Of a stretch of 64,000 nt of DNA, positions 46,261 through 58,508 are shown piece after piece. A model generated the notes under the pieces. The model searched no databases, was not told the origin of the DNA, and saw nothing but the letters and a program-made list of their open reading frames with translations. Position 1 is the first letter of the stretch. Every line of letters starts with the position of its first letter. Location: assembly GCF_003473485.1 (NCBI RefSeq), contig NC_053046.1:31201332-31265331 (forward strand). Direction: 5' to 3'. Origin of the DNA: Medicago truncatula. Lineage: Eukaryota; Streptophyta; Magnoliopsida; Fabales; Fabaceae. A program made the position numbers and the translations under genes.

Positions 46261-48094
46261 TCAATGATAACCAATAGGAGCTGGAGCCTCTTTCAGTTCT
46301 TTTCCTTGATGGTGAATATCCTACAAAAAGATGAACACAACATTCAGAGCAAATGAAGAGGAAAGAAATTAAAATCAAGAGTGTTTTAAACAAATTATAA
46401 TGACTTAAAAAAGTTTTTCATCCTTTTTTTAGACTAAGATAATATATTTATAGAGACGAAAAACACATTTAACAAAATTAAAATTGACAGATTAAAAAAT
46501 AAATAATTACGATTGACACTCACCGAAGCAAAGTGATTGACATCCCTATGATGAGCCTCATCAGCACGAATAACAGTGATAACATCCTTAAGAGTTGCAT
46601 CCTTAGGAAGTCTCCAATAATCAATTGCAATAGCAGGAGCAGGTACATTTTCAACTTTACCACTCTCAATTGCATTCAAATGTTGTGTATATGAAATCAC
46701 AGCTTCCTCCTCTAAATAACCAACAAACCTGTGTGCAGTTTTTGGTGAGAGTATGTAAAAAACAAAGAATGCATTGAAGAAAACTCCTTGTGCAGTAATA
46801 ACCAAAAGCCTTTCATGCCAACTTGGTTTTACAAGCTCTACCATTGTCATCAAATGCATCCTCTCATTCTCTGCTTCTTCAAGTAATGCTTTGATCCAAC
46901 CACCAGTGTGTTGAAATTTTCTTAGAGACTTCAAGTGTAAAAGCATCCCTCCCACCATTGGCGGGACGGCTGCAATTGTTTCCAGCATCATTGCATGGCA
47001 TCCGTACCGTTCCTGCAGCAGTTATATTTCAGATTAATCAAACCCATCAATCAAAATTCTTCTATGTATCAAGTTACACTTCACTACAACACATCGAATT
47101 ACTAGGGAATTAAATTTTCTTTTGTTGTCTCAACACTCTCGTTCCTAGCGGGAATAGGCTATGGTAATTTAGTGTTCGGTCCAAAAGTAAGTAAATTCTA
47201 GTAAAAAGTTGTTCTAGTCAGAATCGAAACAAGTGAATCAATAAGTTACCACTAAGAATAAATTTTGTTATGGATAGAAATATATGTTATGTAGCAGTAG
47301 ATAAGCCCACAAACCTTGAAATACAAATCAGAGAGAACCCTTAGAAACTTGACAGATCTGAAAGCAAACTTGTCCCCAAATGTTTTTGGTACATGATGCT
47401 TGGTCACATCTATTGACACATCTGAGCTGTAACTTTCCCATGGCTGCACCAGACATCATACATAGAGAACATATAGTATGAGACATTATCGAAATACAAT
47501 ACTGTTAGATCAACATTGAATTTCATTGATCTAATGCTTAAATCAAAAGTTTTTATCGAATAGCTCAGCTCGACAAATTTGAATAAAATTACTTGATGCT
47601 CTATTGAATAAATTCAAATCAACATATAATATAAATAAGTCTATCTACAAATTTTAGGTTCATAAGATTTTTTTTGTGTATGATCATTAACATAAATAAA
47701 TTCAACATTTATAATGAATTATTAAGCAGAATAACTCAGTTCAGATTTACTTATGCATACATTAATTTTGATACCTCCTCTATATAGTATATATTCTTAC
47801 CATGAAACAGTTCCATGGCCACTCAGTTCCATCCTCCCTTTTAACCTTGGGCCTAGTGATTCCCCAGTAACTCGAAACGACGGTGTTGCTGTCATTACTG
47901 TTCTTATTCTCCTCTGAATGCTGATCCTTTTTCTCTGGCAGAGTTGACATCTTCTGCCAGTAGAAGCTTCCACGAGTGCCACCGCCATTCTGGTGTCTCG
48001 GCTGAACTATCACCGCAGTTGAGAAGCTGCAGTGATAGTTGCGACTACTGTGGAACAGAGCTCGTGCCGTTGACCTTAGTAAAGAGTTTTTCAT
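46261..48094 (-). CDS. AOX2: Alternative oxidase, AOX2 type, copy 1
   Basis: Mitochondrial inner-membrane ubiquinol oxidase that bypasses complexes III and IV. Four exons: 48094-47801, 47443-47315, 47012-46524 and 46320-46261 (294, 129, 489, 60 bp), the standard plant AOX layout; 323 aa. The N-terminus is basic and Ser/Arg-rich ([20 protein letters not shown]), a transit peptide. SSYWGI and EWPWNCFM lead to [12 protein letters not shown], an AOX2-type junction. Both regulatory Cys are present (WNCF and RYGC). The di-iron ligands lie in [23 protein letters not shown] and [12 protein letters not shown]. One oddity is Pro in [10 protein letters not shown] where copy 2 and the family have Gly. 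TATA-like TATAAAT near 48162 on the - strand. Tandem with copy 2, 0.75 kb away; legumes are known for tandem AOX2a/2b. Confidence 0.93.
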
Positions 48095-48839
48095 GTAGAA
48101 TGTTTTTGAATGAGTTCTTGGATGAAAATAGTAGCTCAGAAGTCAGAAGTGGAGATTTATAACAAGGAGTGGAGAATATATTAATAATTTAATATATAGT
48201 TTTTGTATTAAATTTTGTATTCGTCACAAAGGGAAGAAGAAAGGTAGTGGAAGGTCTCAACAATGTGGTTTTGTTGCTTTCCATGTTTAATTATTCGTTA
48301 AATTAGTGATTGATTAGTACTTACTACAAAGTTGGAATTGAAAATGTTAGCAGCCACTAGCTTTTTGGAATTTTCTCTTCCTTGATCCCATTCTTAATTA
48401 TAAGATTCTTTAAAAGATTTATTTATCCTTAAATATAAGATGATCCATTAGATTCATTTTTTAAATATATCTCGTAGGACTACATCAAACTAAGTTAACT
48501 CCAAAATACTCACTACCCTTATTTTGAATACAATAAATTAATTTTACTAATAATTGATTCCATTAATCTCTCTCCAAAGCCAAACTAATATTGATTTTAC
48601 TAATTCCATTCTGTGAAGCATCAAACGTGTAGATACATGATCATCACCAAGACCACCAAACAATTCCTTGATTGGGTGAGATATTGTGTATTGATAAACT
48701 TTCAGGTTACAAAATGCACACTGAAAATACATTTTATTTATTGAACAATTCAAGCACAAATTGAAAGTTTAGAGACAAAAAAGGCTAGAAAAAAGAAATT
48801 ACTATATTTTGATAATTTTTTTTTGACAAAAACAGTGAC
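48095..48839. other. Spacer between the two AOX2 genes
   Basis: Contains the promoter of copy 1 and, near 48500-48780, sequence similar to the region downstream of copy 1 (45935-46200), so the duplicated unit includes 3' flank. Confidence 0.6.
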
Positions 48840-50798
48840 TCAATGATAACCAACAGGAGCTGGAGCCTCTTTCAATTCTTTTCCTTGATGGTGAATATCC
48901 TACAAAAAGAAGAACACAACATTCAGAACAATTTATAATGGGTCAAATATATTTATGAATTCAATTGCATGCAGTCAACAATCCTTTGCATTCACGCAGT
49001 TGACACATACTTGACCATTGAGTCGAGAAAGGATATGACGATCCATAATTCAATGCCCATTTTAATATTTATAAAATTTAAAATATCGATCTTAAAATTT
49101 GAATGGTCTAATCTCAATCCAACATCCACAAAAGGACCGACTGTGTGAACGCGGAGATTACCTATCGTAGTTAATTCAAATTCTATATTTATAGAGGGAT
49201 ATGAAAACATATTTATCACAATTATAATGAAAATATGGCAGACTTACAGAAGCAAAGTGATTGACATCCCTATGATGAGCCTCATCAGCACGAATAACAG
49301 TGACAACATCCTTAAGAGTTGCATCATTTGGAAGTCTCCAATAATCAATAGCAATAGCAGGAGCAGGTACATTTTCAACTTTACCACTTTCAATTGCATT
49401 CAGATATTGTGTGTATGAAATCACAGCTTCCTCCTCTAAATAACCAACAAACCTATGTGCTATTTTTGGTGAGAGGATGTAAAACACAAAGAATCCATTA
49501 AAGAAAACACCTTGTGCAGTAATAACCAAAAGCCTCTCATGCCAACTTGGTTTCACAAGCTCAACCATTGTCATCAAATGCATCCTTTCATTCTCTGCTT
49601 CTTCAAGTAATGCTTTGATCCAACCACCGGCATGTTGAAATTTTCTTAGAGATTTTAAGTGTAAAAGCATCCCTCCCACCATTCCAGGGACCGCTGCTAT
49701 TGTTTCTAGCATCATTGCATGGCAACCATATCGTTCCTGCAATAATTATAATTCAAATTAATCAATAATTTAATTTTGATACATTGTGTCGCTGTAAAAA
49801 AGTTTCGTAGAGGCTGAACTTGGAATAACCAAGTCTCTTCTTCTCATGTAAACCAATCCGATTTACTACAACACATTACATTGTTTTTTGGTCTTGACAA
49901 TCCGATTTTTTCACGGAAAAAGTCCTTACCTGGTAGTAATCCAAAGTCGGACAACGGATTTTTTGGTCTTCATGAAGCACCCTAAGTAATTTTTATGTTT
50001 CATTTATATTTTATATATATAGTTGATGGATAGAATTATATTTTATGTAGCAGTAGATATTCCACATACCTTGAAATACAAATCAGAGAGCACTCTTAGA
50101 AACTTGACAGATCTGAAAGCAAACTTGTCCCCAAATGTTTTTGGTACATGATGCTTGGTCACATCTATTGACACATCTGAACTGTAACTTTCCCACGGCT
50201 GCGAAAAAAGATCGTATGAGAAATCATCCAAATACAACAGCATGCAAGATCAAGTAACTCATGCCCTAGAATTAACTTTAAGATATTGTTTGAAAGAATT
50301 TATGAAAACAGTCAGTGATTTTGTTCAAAAGTTGTTCAACTTATTTTTATAAGTTCTTCAAAATAGTTAATAAAAATATTTACTAGCTTATACAAAAATA
50401 ATTTAACTTTATTTTACTTTTTGCTAAAGAAATAGCTTAGTAAGTTGCAAATATCTAAATCAATTTAGAGTTAATACCTCTTTCTATATATGTATTCTTA
50501 CCATGAAGCAGTTCCATGGCCACTCAGTTCCATCTTCCTTAAGAACCTTAGGCCTACTGATACCCCAGTAACTCGAAACGACGGCGTTGTGGTTGGCATC
50601 TTTTTTGCTCTCCTCTGTCTGCTGATCCTTTTTCTCTGGCAAAGTTGACATCCTCTGCCAGTACAAGTTTCCACAAGCACCGCCGCCATGCTGGTGGTGT
50701 CTCGGCTGAACTATCACCGCAGTTGAGAAGCTGCGGTGGTAGTTCCCACCATTGCGGAACAAAGCTCGTGCAGTTGACCTTAATAAAATGTTTCTCAT
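48840..50798 (-). CDS. AOX2: Alternative oxidase, AOX2 type, copy 2
   Basis: Four exons: 50798-50502, 50198-50070, 49736-49248 and 48899-48840 (297, 129, 489, 60 bp); 324 aa. I chose the ATG of [14 protein letters not shown] because it aligns with the start of copy 1; the frame stays open upstream to MYKYKSS but that part has no counterpart. Transit peptide, both regulatory Cys (WNCF, RYGC) and all four di-iron motifs are present, with the normal Gly in [10 protein letters not shown]. It ends [12 protein letters not shown]-like TATAAATATAAG lies at about 50860-50848 on the - strand. Exons are far more alike between the copies than introns, which differ in length. Confidence 0.93.
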
Positions 50799-52556
50799 GT
50801 TGAATGTAAATGTTTTATGACTATTTCGATGAAAACGAATTGAAGACTTATATTTATACAAGCAACAAATTTAGGAGTGTGTATTAATAATTTAACATAT
50901 AGTTTTCGTATTCAACTTTGTATTTGCCACAAGGACAAGGTAACTCCAAGAAGAAAGGTCGTGGAAGGTTTCATGTGGTTTTGTTACTTTAGATGTTAAA
51001 TTATTGAATTGAATTTGCATCAGTGGTTGTTGATTAGTTGCCACAAAGTTGGAATTGAATATGTTCAGTCAGCGTTGCCACTAAGGCTTTTGTGGACTTT
51101 TCACCTCCTTTGATTATTATTGTAACTATTTTCTTTTTGACTAGATTATTACTGCTTCTATTATTTTTGTTCAATTCAATTCAATGGTTACTTTCTTTAG
51201 CGTGATGCAAATGTAACGCAATATCCCCAAGGAAGAAGGAACTAGAATCTTGGGAATAGTCTAAATGCTGTTTTTTCTTTTGACTTTAGAGGAAAATTCA
51301 TCAAAGGACGGTTTCAAGAGAATTATTACAATTTACAATCAATTTGAAACCACATTATTTGTTATTGCATTACTTTTTTTTTGAACAAGCATTATTGCAG
51401 TACTTAAATATGTGTTTGTATTTTTTATTTTTTTGCAAATACGTTTTTGTAATGTTTCTTTTACTGAATTTGTACATGTATTTTTCTTTATTTTTGTCTT
51501 TATCTACTTGATATTAAGTTCATTATAGATATCTGTTTCTAAAATGCTGTTGAAGTTTGGAGTGGCGTTGTATTTTTTAAAGATGAGACGAAGAATCATG
51601 GTACCGTGAAAGCTATGAAACAAAGGTTCTCTATTTTCACGAAAGTAGCTCTTTTAGACGTGAATTTGTCTTTTTCATCGTCAACTCTTACTATCCTTGG
51701 TGGATAAATCAGTTTTGGCAAAGATATTGCAATCGTTTGGAGTTTTAACCTAACCATAGATTGATTTACACAAATTTGAGAATTAGTGAGATTAATGATC
51801 ACTAAGATTATAAATATTTGTTTAAATTAATCATTATGAGAGCATCCTATTCTTTATTATAAACTCATTTGTTATAATTAGGTTAGTTTATCGGTCAAAT
51901 TATAGATATAAGTCGACTAAGTTGATTCACTTATGATGTAAAAGATTCAAATCTCATTGTCAGAATGAAAACTTCTTTAATGAATAACTTGTAAGTATAT
52001 TTTTGAGTCTTAAAATTTGTTGTGACCCTGATTAACCCAAATTCTAATCCACGAAACGAAATGACAATCACCATTAAAAATTTACACACATAAATAGAAG
52101 ACCCTAACTTTGATCCAATCACTTACATCTACTCTAACAATTTCAACATTTTTGTTAGTTGAATTAATTTTTTTGGACCGTGTATATTTATTTAAAGGGT
52201 CTTGTTAATGAATGCTCTCGAAACCTTATATAAAGATTTAAAAAAAAAAAATTATTTTATTAAAATGTCAAAACATTTCGATTTCTAATGCATTGGTTAA
52301 AAAAAAAATGTATTTCGTAAAAAATTATCATTTCCCTTATCTTATTTGAATAAATGGGAAAGTATTTTTTTGAGTGTATCTCCAAAACTGGAAAAACACC
52401 TCCCCAGGCTTAAAAATCAAAACCCTTTCTGCCCAAAACCCAGTGGCAGAGCATATCAGAGCTGAGCAGTGTCACTCTACAAATCTATATCTAACATACT
52501 CAACTGCCACCGTCGATTCTCGAACCTTCCAATTCTTCCCACCCCCGTCACAAACG
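50799..52556. other. Intergenic, divergent promoters
   Basis: Separates the AOX2 pair (-) from ELP5 (+). AT-rich; no gene or clear repeat seen. Confidence 0.5.
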
Positions 52557-55500
52557 ATGTCGGAATCAATTTGCAGATCCTTACGCGACGGCGCGTTAGA
52601 AGGAGAACTCTCTCCCACTCTCACTATCAAAGACACTCTCTCTTCACCTTTCGCATTCAACGTTTTCTCTCACATTCTTCTTCAACTTTCCTCACCAAAA
52701 TCTCACTCCAACACTGCTATTCTCATCGTTGCACTTTCTCGGAGTCCCTCATTTTATGCTCATTTGTTGAAAAACAAGGGAATCGAACTTTCTTCTTCTA
52801 ACAAATGGTAATTATGTTCAATTTTTAACTTCCTTCTTGTTTTATATTTCTGGTTTTTACTGTTTACTCTCTATTAAAATTTTCAATTTTCATTTTTAAT
52901 GTGGAGATTGAAATGACATTTAGGCTCTGTTTGTTAAAAAGTATAGATAGTTGATAGTGGATGAACTTATAAGTGAATTGAATTTGTAGTAATTGATTAA
53001 GATAGTTCAAACAAGCTGTTGAACTAGCTGTTAAATTTATTATTTTTTTATTAACGTTAGAAAAGATGCTGCTAGAGAGATAGTTGAGGTATATAATAGA
53101 AAAGATGGTGGAAAATAGGCTTAGGTGGTTTAAGCCTATAGAGAGAAGACCTGTAGATTCGGTGGTAAGGACAGTAGATTGGATGAAGGATAGTCAGATC
53201 ACAAGAGGTAGAGGAAGACCTAGAAAAACTGAGAAACTATTAGGAATGATTTAATGATTAATGAGTTGGATTGAAATATGATTTATGTAGAACATTTTGG
53301 TGTAAGTTGGTCCATGTAGCCGACCCCACTCAGTTGGATAGTAATAATTGGTTGTTGTTGTATTAACGTTACTTGAAGTAGCCTAGAAAAACACATTATA
53401 AGCTCACAAGAAACCGCTGTTAACAAAGAGGTCTATTTTGGTCCTATGAGCTTTTAAGCTATAAGCTCAAACGTTCATCTTGCCAAACAGAACCTTAGTT
53501 GTAAAACAGTTTTACACTGACTTCCAACACGAATCCATTATTTTGTTATGTCACCCCACTTTTCATATGGTTGGATGCTGATTGTGTGACGTGGAAAAAT
53601 GGTGGCTTCTCATTGGATGTCAGTGTAAAATTGTTTTACCCTGGCAGAATACAACCGTTAAACTCTTTTAGAGTTTCATTTTTGAAAACATGTATAATGT
53701 CTTCTCTAATGTGTTATGTTGCAGGATTCATGTTTTGGATTGTTATACAGATCCTCTTGGTTGGAAGGATAAGACAAGGAAATCTGGAAATGTTACGATT
53801 CCTTCTGACCAAATTTCACTTGCTACTACTTCTTACAAATCTGTCAAGGATATGGATAAGTTGTTTTTGGCGATTACTGAATTGGGAAGAGGTATTTTTT
53901 GCTGTTAGGTTGTGAATTGTGATCTTTTTTCGCTTCAAGAAACATATTTATGTCGCCTATTGATTTTTTTTTTCTTTTCAATTCATATACTTGCAGGTTT
54001 AGTTGGAGAAAATAAAGTCCGCTTTTGTGTTGCCATAGACTCGGTAAATACCGTTGACTTAACATAGCTCTGAGTGAAGTTGAATTTACTGTGTTGGTCT
54101 ATTCTAGTCAATGTTTATGGCTTTGTAATGTATACGGTGATTGGTTTTTTTACATGCATTTAGCTGAAAATTTTATGATTATGTAACTTGTAAGAAGGAT
54201 TTTTTTTTCTTTCATTTATTTTCAAGCTAAATCAAATAACCTTGATACAATAATCTTTTTATGATATTCTCCATCAGTTTCTGAGATTTTTACCTTATCT
54301 ATGACTAGTAGCTTGAGTCACAAACTTGAACAATAGATTCTCATCATAAGAAGAGTCTGTGTGTTTACATTGTAGGGGATTCATGCTGCTTTAGTTGTTA
54401 ATTTATTTTGTATTTTATAAAGTTGCTAAAAAGGTGATTGAGACTTGAGCTCTTTGATATTGTTCTATCTTTACACTTTTGAGCCCACTTCTGATCTGGC
54501 AGGTAACCCGACCCAATTTGTTGTTACTTAGTTGAAAATGATTAGGTTGAGTTGGTTAGACAGTTAGGATGGCAGTAGAGGTATGGTATCTTGTCATTTT
54601 TGAGAGAATTGGGGCCTTTGGCTAGGAAGATTAAGACTCTCGAAGTTCTACAATATCTTTGTTATTGGACAGTTTATCTCTATTCATTTTCTAATAAAAA
54701 CCAATTTGTGATAAGCTTCAAAGAAACTTGAAAGTATGGATGGAATATGTCAGTTTGCCTCATCTCTTAAACTCCCCAGAAATAAACGAGCCATTGAGGC
54801 ATTATAAAGATATCATGTTACAACTTAATGATGGAATTGGAAACTTTTTTTTGTGTATATATATGTATCTGACTATCTAACTTTCTTGTGCCCATTGTCA
54901 AAAAAGAAAAAGAATTTTTGTGCCTGCAAGTTTCCAAAATTCCTTTTACACTAGAATTCCTGAGCAAGAAGTTTTACAATTACTTTCAATTCCATTAATA
55001 TTCTAATCAAGACTGTTCGGTTTCTATGTTTTTCTTGTATTATTTGTTTGTGTATATATATAATCCTAATGGATTCTTTTTGGATATTATCAGCTAAGTG
55101 AACTGTTGAGACATGCATCTTTGCAGTCAGTCGCAGGCCTTCTAAGCAATCTGCGTAGCCATGGTATTTTCTCTTGTACTATTTTGAATACAGTTTTTTG
55201 TACAGTATGTCTAATTTGTTTTTATTTGATTGAGTAAATATTTTAGAGTACCAGAAGTCTAGAATGTGAGTTAGTTGATTATTTCAGTAGATAATATTTA
55301 TGGCACGGGTTGGCTTGACACTAACATTATCTTCTCTTAAATCATTGCTGTTGTATGATTGCAGATCAAATTTCAAGTATATTTGGATTATTGCATTCTG
55401 ACCTTCATGAGGAGAGGGCTGCAACTGCTCTTGAGTACATGTCCTCGATGGTGGCTAGTGTAGAATCAGATCATCATTCTTCCGAGAACTCCTTATCGGA

Positions 55501-56761
55501 GAAAAACTTTACCCAAGGAAAATTTAATGTCAGACTCAAACGCAGAAATGGACGAGTTAGAGTGACGGTGATCTCTTTATTCCTTATTGCGAACATATTT
55601 GGAATTGCTAATCTTCAAAACCAGTGAACTGATGTAAGATCGCTTTTATTCAGTGTGAAAAGTTTAAAGTTGAAGCAGGAGGAATCAGCTTTACTTCTGT
55701 TTCAGCAGAAGATGGAACGACCGTTGCAGGCTTACTGCCAAAGGTCAGTCATTACTCTTTAGTTTCCTGTGAAGTCATGTCTCTTTCACTAGAAGCAATG
55801 GCCCAACTCCTAATAGCCTTGTTATTATTAGATATTTATTATTAGTTTTCAGATAAAATATATCCATTAAAGAGATCTTATTTTTGTTGTGTCCCCCTTT
55901 ATAAAAGAGAGCATATCATTCAATGGTATTTTTTCTAAGGAAATGAAAATTTAGATGCTAGGTGTGCCTATTTGATGCTTTGATTGAAATGCTGAGTGCT
56001 TCTAACATTAAATTTAGGATTTTAAATTGTGGGCCGATTTAGATCATTACAGCAGATGTAATCTGCCCTCATAATCAGATGTAGTTGCTTAGAGCACCAC
56101 AACCTAGTTGATTGTACAGGACAGTTTTTATGATAAAATCTATCAATGTGTTATATATAATTTGCAATTGGTATAATCTGTTTTGAAGAAACATCTCATG
56201 TGCTGATGCCATGCCTGCACATGCTAAGCACTTAGTTTGTTCACCTTCTCGTATACACATGACGGTACTTTTACAGAATATACACGTATATGCATCGTAA
56301 ACACAGTCACAAACAGTTGTAACAGAGACCAAACAAGATATGGTGTGTGATATGAAGCTGAAAACTTTGCATTGACCGCAAATAAATAATAGGTTGAAAC
56401 TTTATGTTTTTAACAGGTACAATTCAATCTCCAACTGTCAGAGAAGGAGCAAGTTGATAGGGCAAAGGTTGTGCTTCCTTTTGAACACCAAGGTATGATA
56501 TAGATTTGTAATTGAGCCATTTCTTACGGTGTTTAAATCATATATGTCCTCTTATGCCTAAGCTCTTCTCTTTTAGGAAATGGTGCACCGATTCAAATTT
56601 ATGATGGTAGAAGATCCCTTGAAGAGAGCAGCAGTGACGGGGCACCTCTTTCAAAGGGTAAAAAGGAGGACTCAGACCTAGGTGAGATTATATATTTTCG
56701 TGATTCAGATGATGAGATGCCAGATTCCGATGAAGACCCAGATGATGATTTAGATATATGA
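52557..56761 (+). CDS. ELP5: Elongator complex protein 5 homologue
   Basis: Subunit of the Elp4-Elp5-Elp6 RecA-like ring of Elongator, needed for tRNA wobble-uridine modification. Eight exons: 52557-52807, 53725-53891, 53997-54043, 55094-55163, 55365-55567, 55654-55743, 56417-56492 and 56577-56761. Phases fit and give 362 aa, close to Arabidopsis ELP5. It reads [17 protein letters not shown], then the core strand [50 protein letters not shown]-like [38 protein letters not shown]...[11 protein letters not shown], and the acidic tail [16 protein letters not shown] typical of ELP5. Start chosen at MSES; the frame upstream (MYLQNW...) has no similarity. Intron 1 holds a MITE with a LINE tail inside it. 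Confidence 0.9.
52920..53498. mobile_element. MITE in ELP5 intron 1, interrupted by a LINE tail
   Basis: Ends TTAGGCTCTGTTTG and CAAACAGAACCTTA are inverted repeats with two mismatches. The body has the ATAAGCT phrases of the other foldback MITEs. Split at 53060-53360 by an RTE-type LINE fragment. Confidence 0.6.
53060..53360 (+). mobile_element. 5'-truncated RTE-type LINE, 301 bp
   Basis: Encodes, with stops, the end of an RTE ORF2 ([18 protein letters not shown], then GRGRPRKT), followed by the CCGACCCCACT tail and (TTG)n. Flanked by a perfect 11-bp target duplication TATTAACGTTA (53049-53059 and 53361-53371). Sense to ELP5. Confidence 0.9.
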
Positions 56762-58161
56762 ATGTGCTTTAGTTAGTGTCTTATGTATTTCTAGGTGACT
56801 TAGATTAGGATTGTGATCAAACAAAATTATTTAAAAAAAAATCTGCCCGATATTGTTTAGCCAATGTTGTCAAAATTGCGCGTTAAAACGTAAAATTGCC
56901 CTATTTTGAGCGACTTGACTTGCAGTGAAATCGAAATACAATCCGATTTTGAGCAATTTGAGTGAAATCAGAATACATTCTGATTTTGAGAGATTTGAGT
57001 GAAATCGGAACACAATCCGATATTGAGGGATTTGACTCGCAGTGAAATTGGGTAAAATCGAGGTACAATTGAGTTAATTTATTTTGATTTTACTCGTTTT
57101 TATTACCCAATATTGAAGAAATTAACTTTTTTTGGGGTTTGTTTTAACTTTTAACTGTTGACAACTTTAGAAACTTATTAAACTCTTCTCTTTTGGGTAG
57201 TTTTTTGTGTGGATGTTTTTATGATTTGGATTGATAATTTATGCTGTTTGATACAAGTTACGAGCTTGACACTTCATTATGGAGATTTGGTATGTTTATG
57301 ATTTATAATTAAGTTGAAATTTTGGATTATTGATGCATTTATAGTTTTTTTAGTAATGCATTTATAATATTATATAAGTATGTGTAATTTATATAATAAT
57401 TTTAATATTATTTTAGTTTACAATTCGATTCCATCTAGGCAAAACGAGTTCATATAAAAACTCGAGTTGACAACCTTATGTTTAACTCAACTGAATAATT
57501 CATCACATTCGTCATATTGTACAGCCTACATAGAAACCTGAAATTGATTTTATGATTTCGACAACATATCTATTTAGTGCTCAGTTTTTACTATTATCTC
57601 TCTGTCACTACGCTCTTCGTTCCCTCGTTTCTAATCTATCTTAGCGTGGTTATTGACCAAATTCCTCTACGTTTTTGTCGCCGTAGAAGTTTATGTCATC
57701 GACTGGTCTTCAACCAAACCAAACCTACTCATAAGTCACAACCAGGCAGAGATGCCAAACCTACTCACAACCAGGCAGAGAACTGAAAACATATGTATAA
57801 CAGACCATTGTGCCACCATATTGACATGTAACAAACTGCAAAAACTGAATACAAATCTACAAACGATTATACCAAAATTGGACAGGTAGCAAAATAAAAA
57901 CCTCAATTATGTTTTAATTTTTTGCAGTAAAGAAAGCCTGAATTATGTTGATATAAGATTCTGTTGAGGTATTTATATGCCATACAGCAGACTACAAAAT
58001 TACTCCAGTTACAAAATTGCTCACAGTTACAATCTAAACACCGTAAACAACACCATAGAGCTCATCTAAACCCTTCATATGATGAAGATTGTTCTTTTGA
58101 CACCGAAAAATTGCTCACAGGCACCTAAAACACGTCGAACGAAAGTTAATTGCAGTTCAGG
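56762..58161. other. Intergenic with diverged 60-bp repeats
   Basis: Between about 56920 and 57075 phrases like GATTTTGAG(C/A)(A/G)ATTTGAGTGAAATC recur three to four times about 60 bp apart. Otherwise AT-rich; the frames at 57577-57889 show no recognisable protein. Confidence 0.5.
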
Positions 58162-58196
58162 CACTTTTTAAATCAGTTAAACTGATTTAAAAAGTG
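58162..58196. repeat. Perfect 35-bp palindrome upstream of the P450
   Basis: Arms CACTTTTTAAATCAGTT (58162-58178) and its exact complement (58180-58196) with a single-base centre, about 310 bp before the P450 ATG. Confidence 0.9.
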
Positions 58197-58508
58197 TTCT
58201 CAAAATATTGGTTTTCGGCATTCATCATTTTCAACTTGATTTGTACATAGCATTCATGTTTTTGAAAAATCTGTATGGTAAGCAAATGGCATTTATGAAT
58301 GTCTAGTCTAATGTGAGAGATTTGGCCCCCTAATTGTTCGGTCGGTCCTAATAACATAATAACTTCTGTATGGTTAGTACCGTATATATCTCTTACACAT
58401 CCACAAATCCATAATCAAACACATCACTAGTTTAGAGTCAGACAAAAAGGAGTTCTTGATAATCCTCAACCTTAGTACTTGATCCAAACCAAACCATTCA
58501 TTGTAGAG

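Noticed and set aside
52374..52556. N-terminal extension of ELP5
   Set aside because: The frame is open but unlike ELP5 proteins, and MSES at 52557 gives the expected length.
57577..57889. Two overlapping ORFs upstream of the P450
   Set aside because: No domain, odd composition, and no splice or promoter context.
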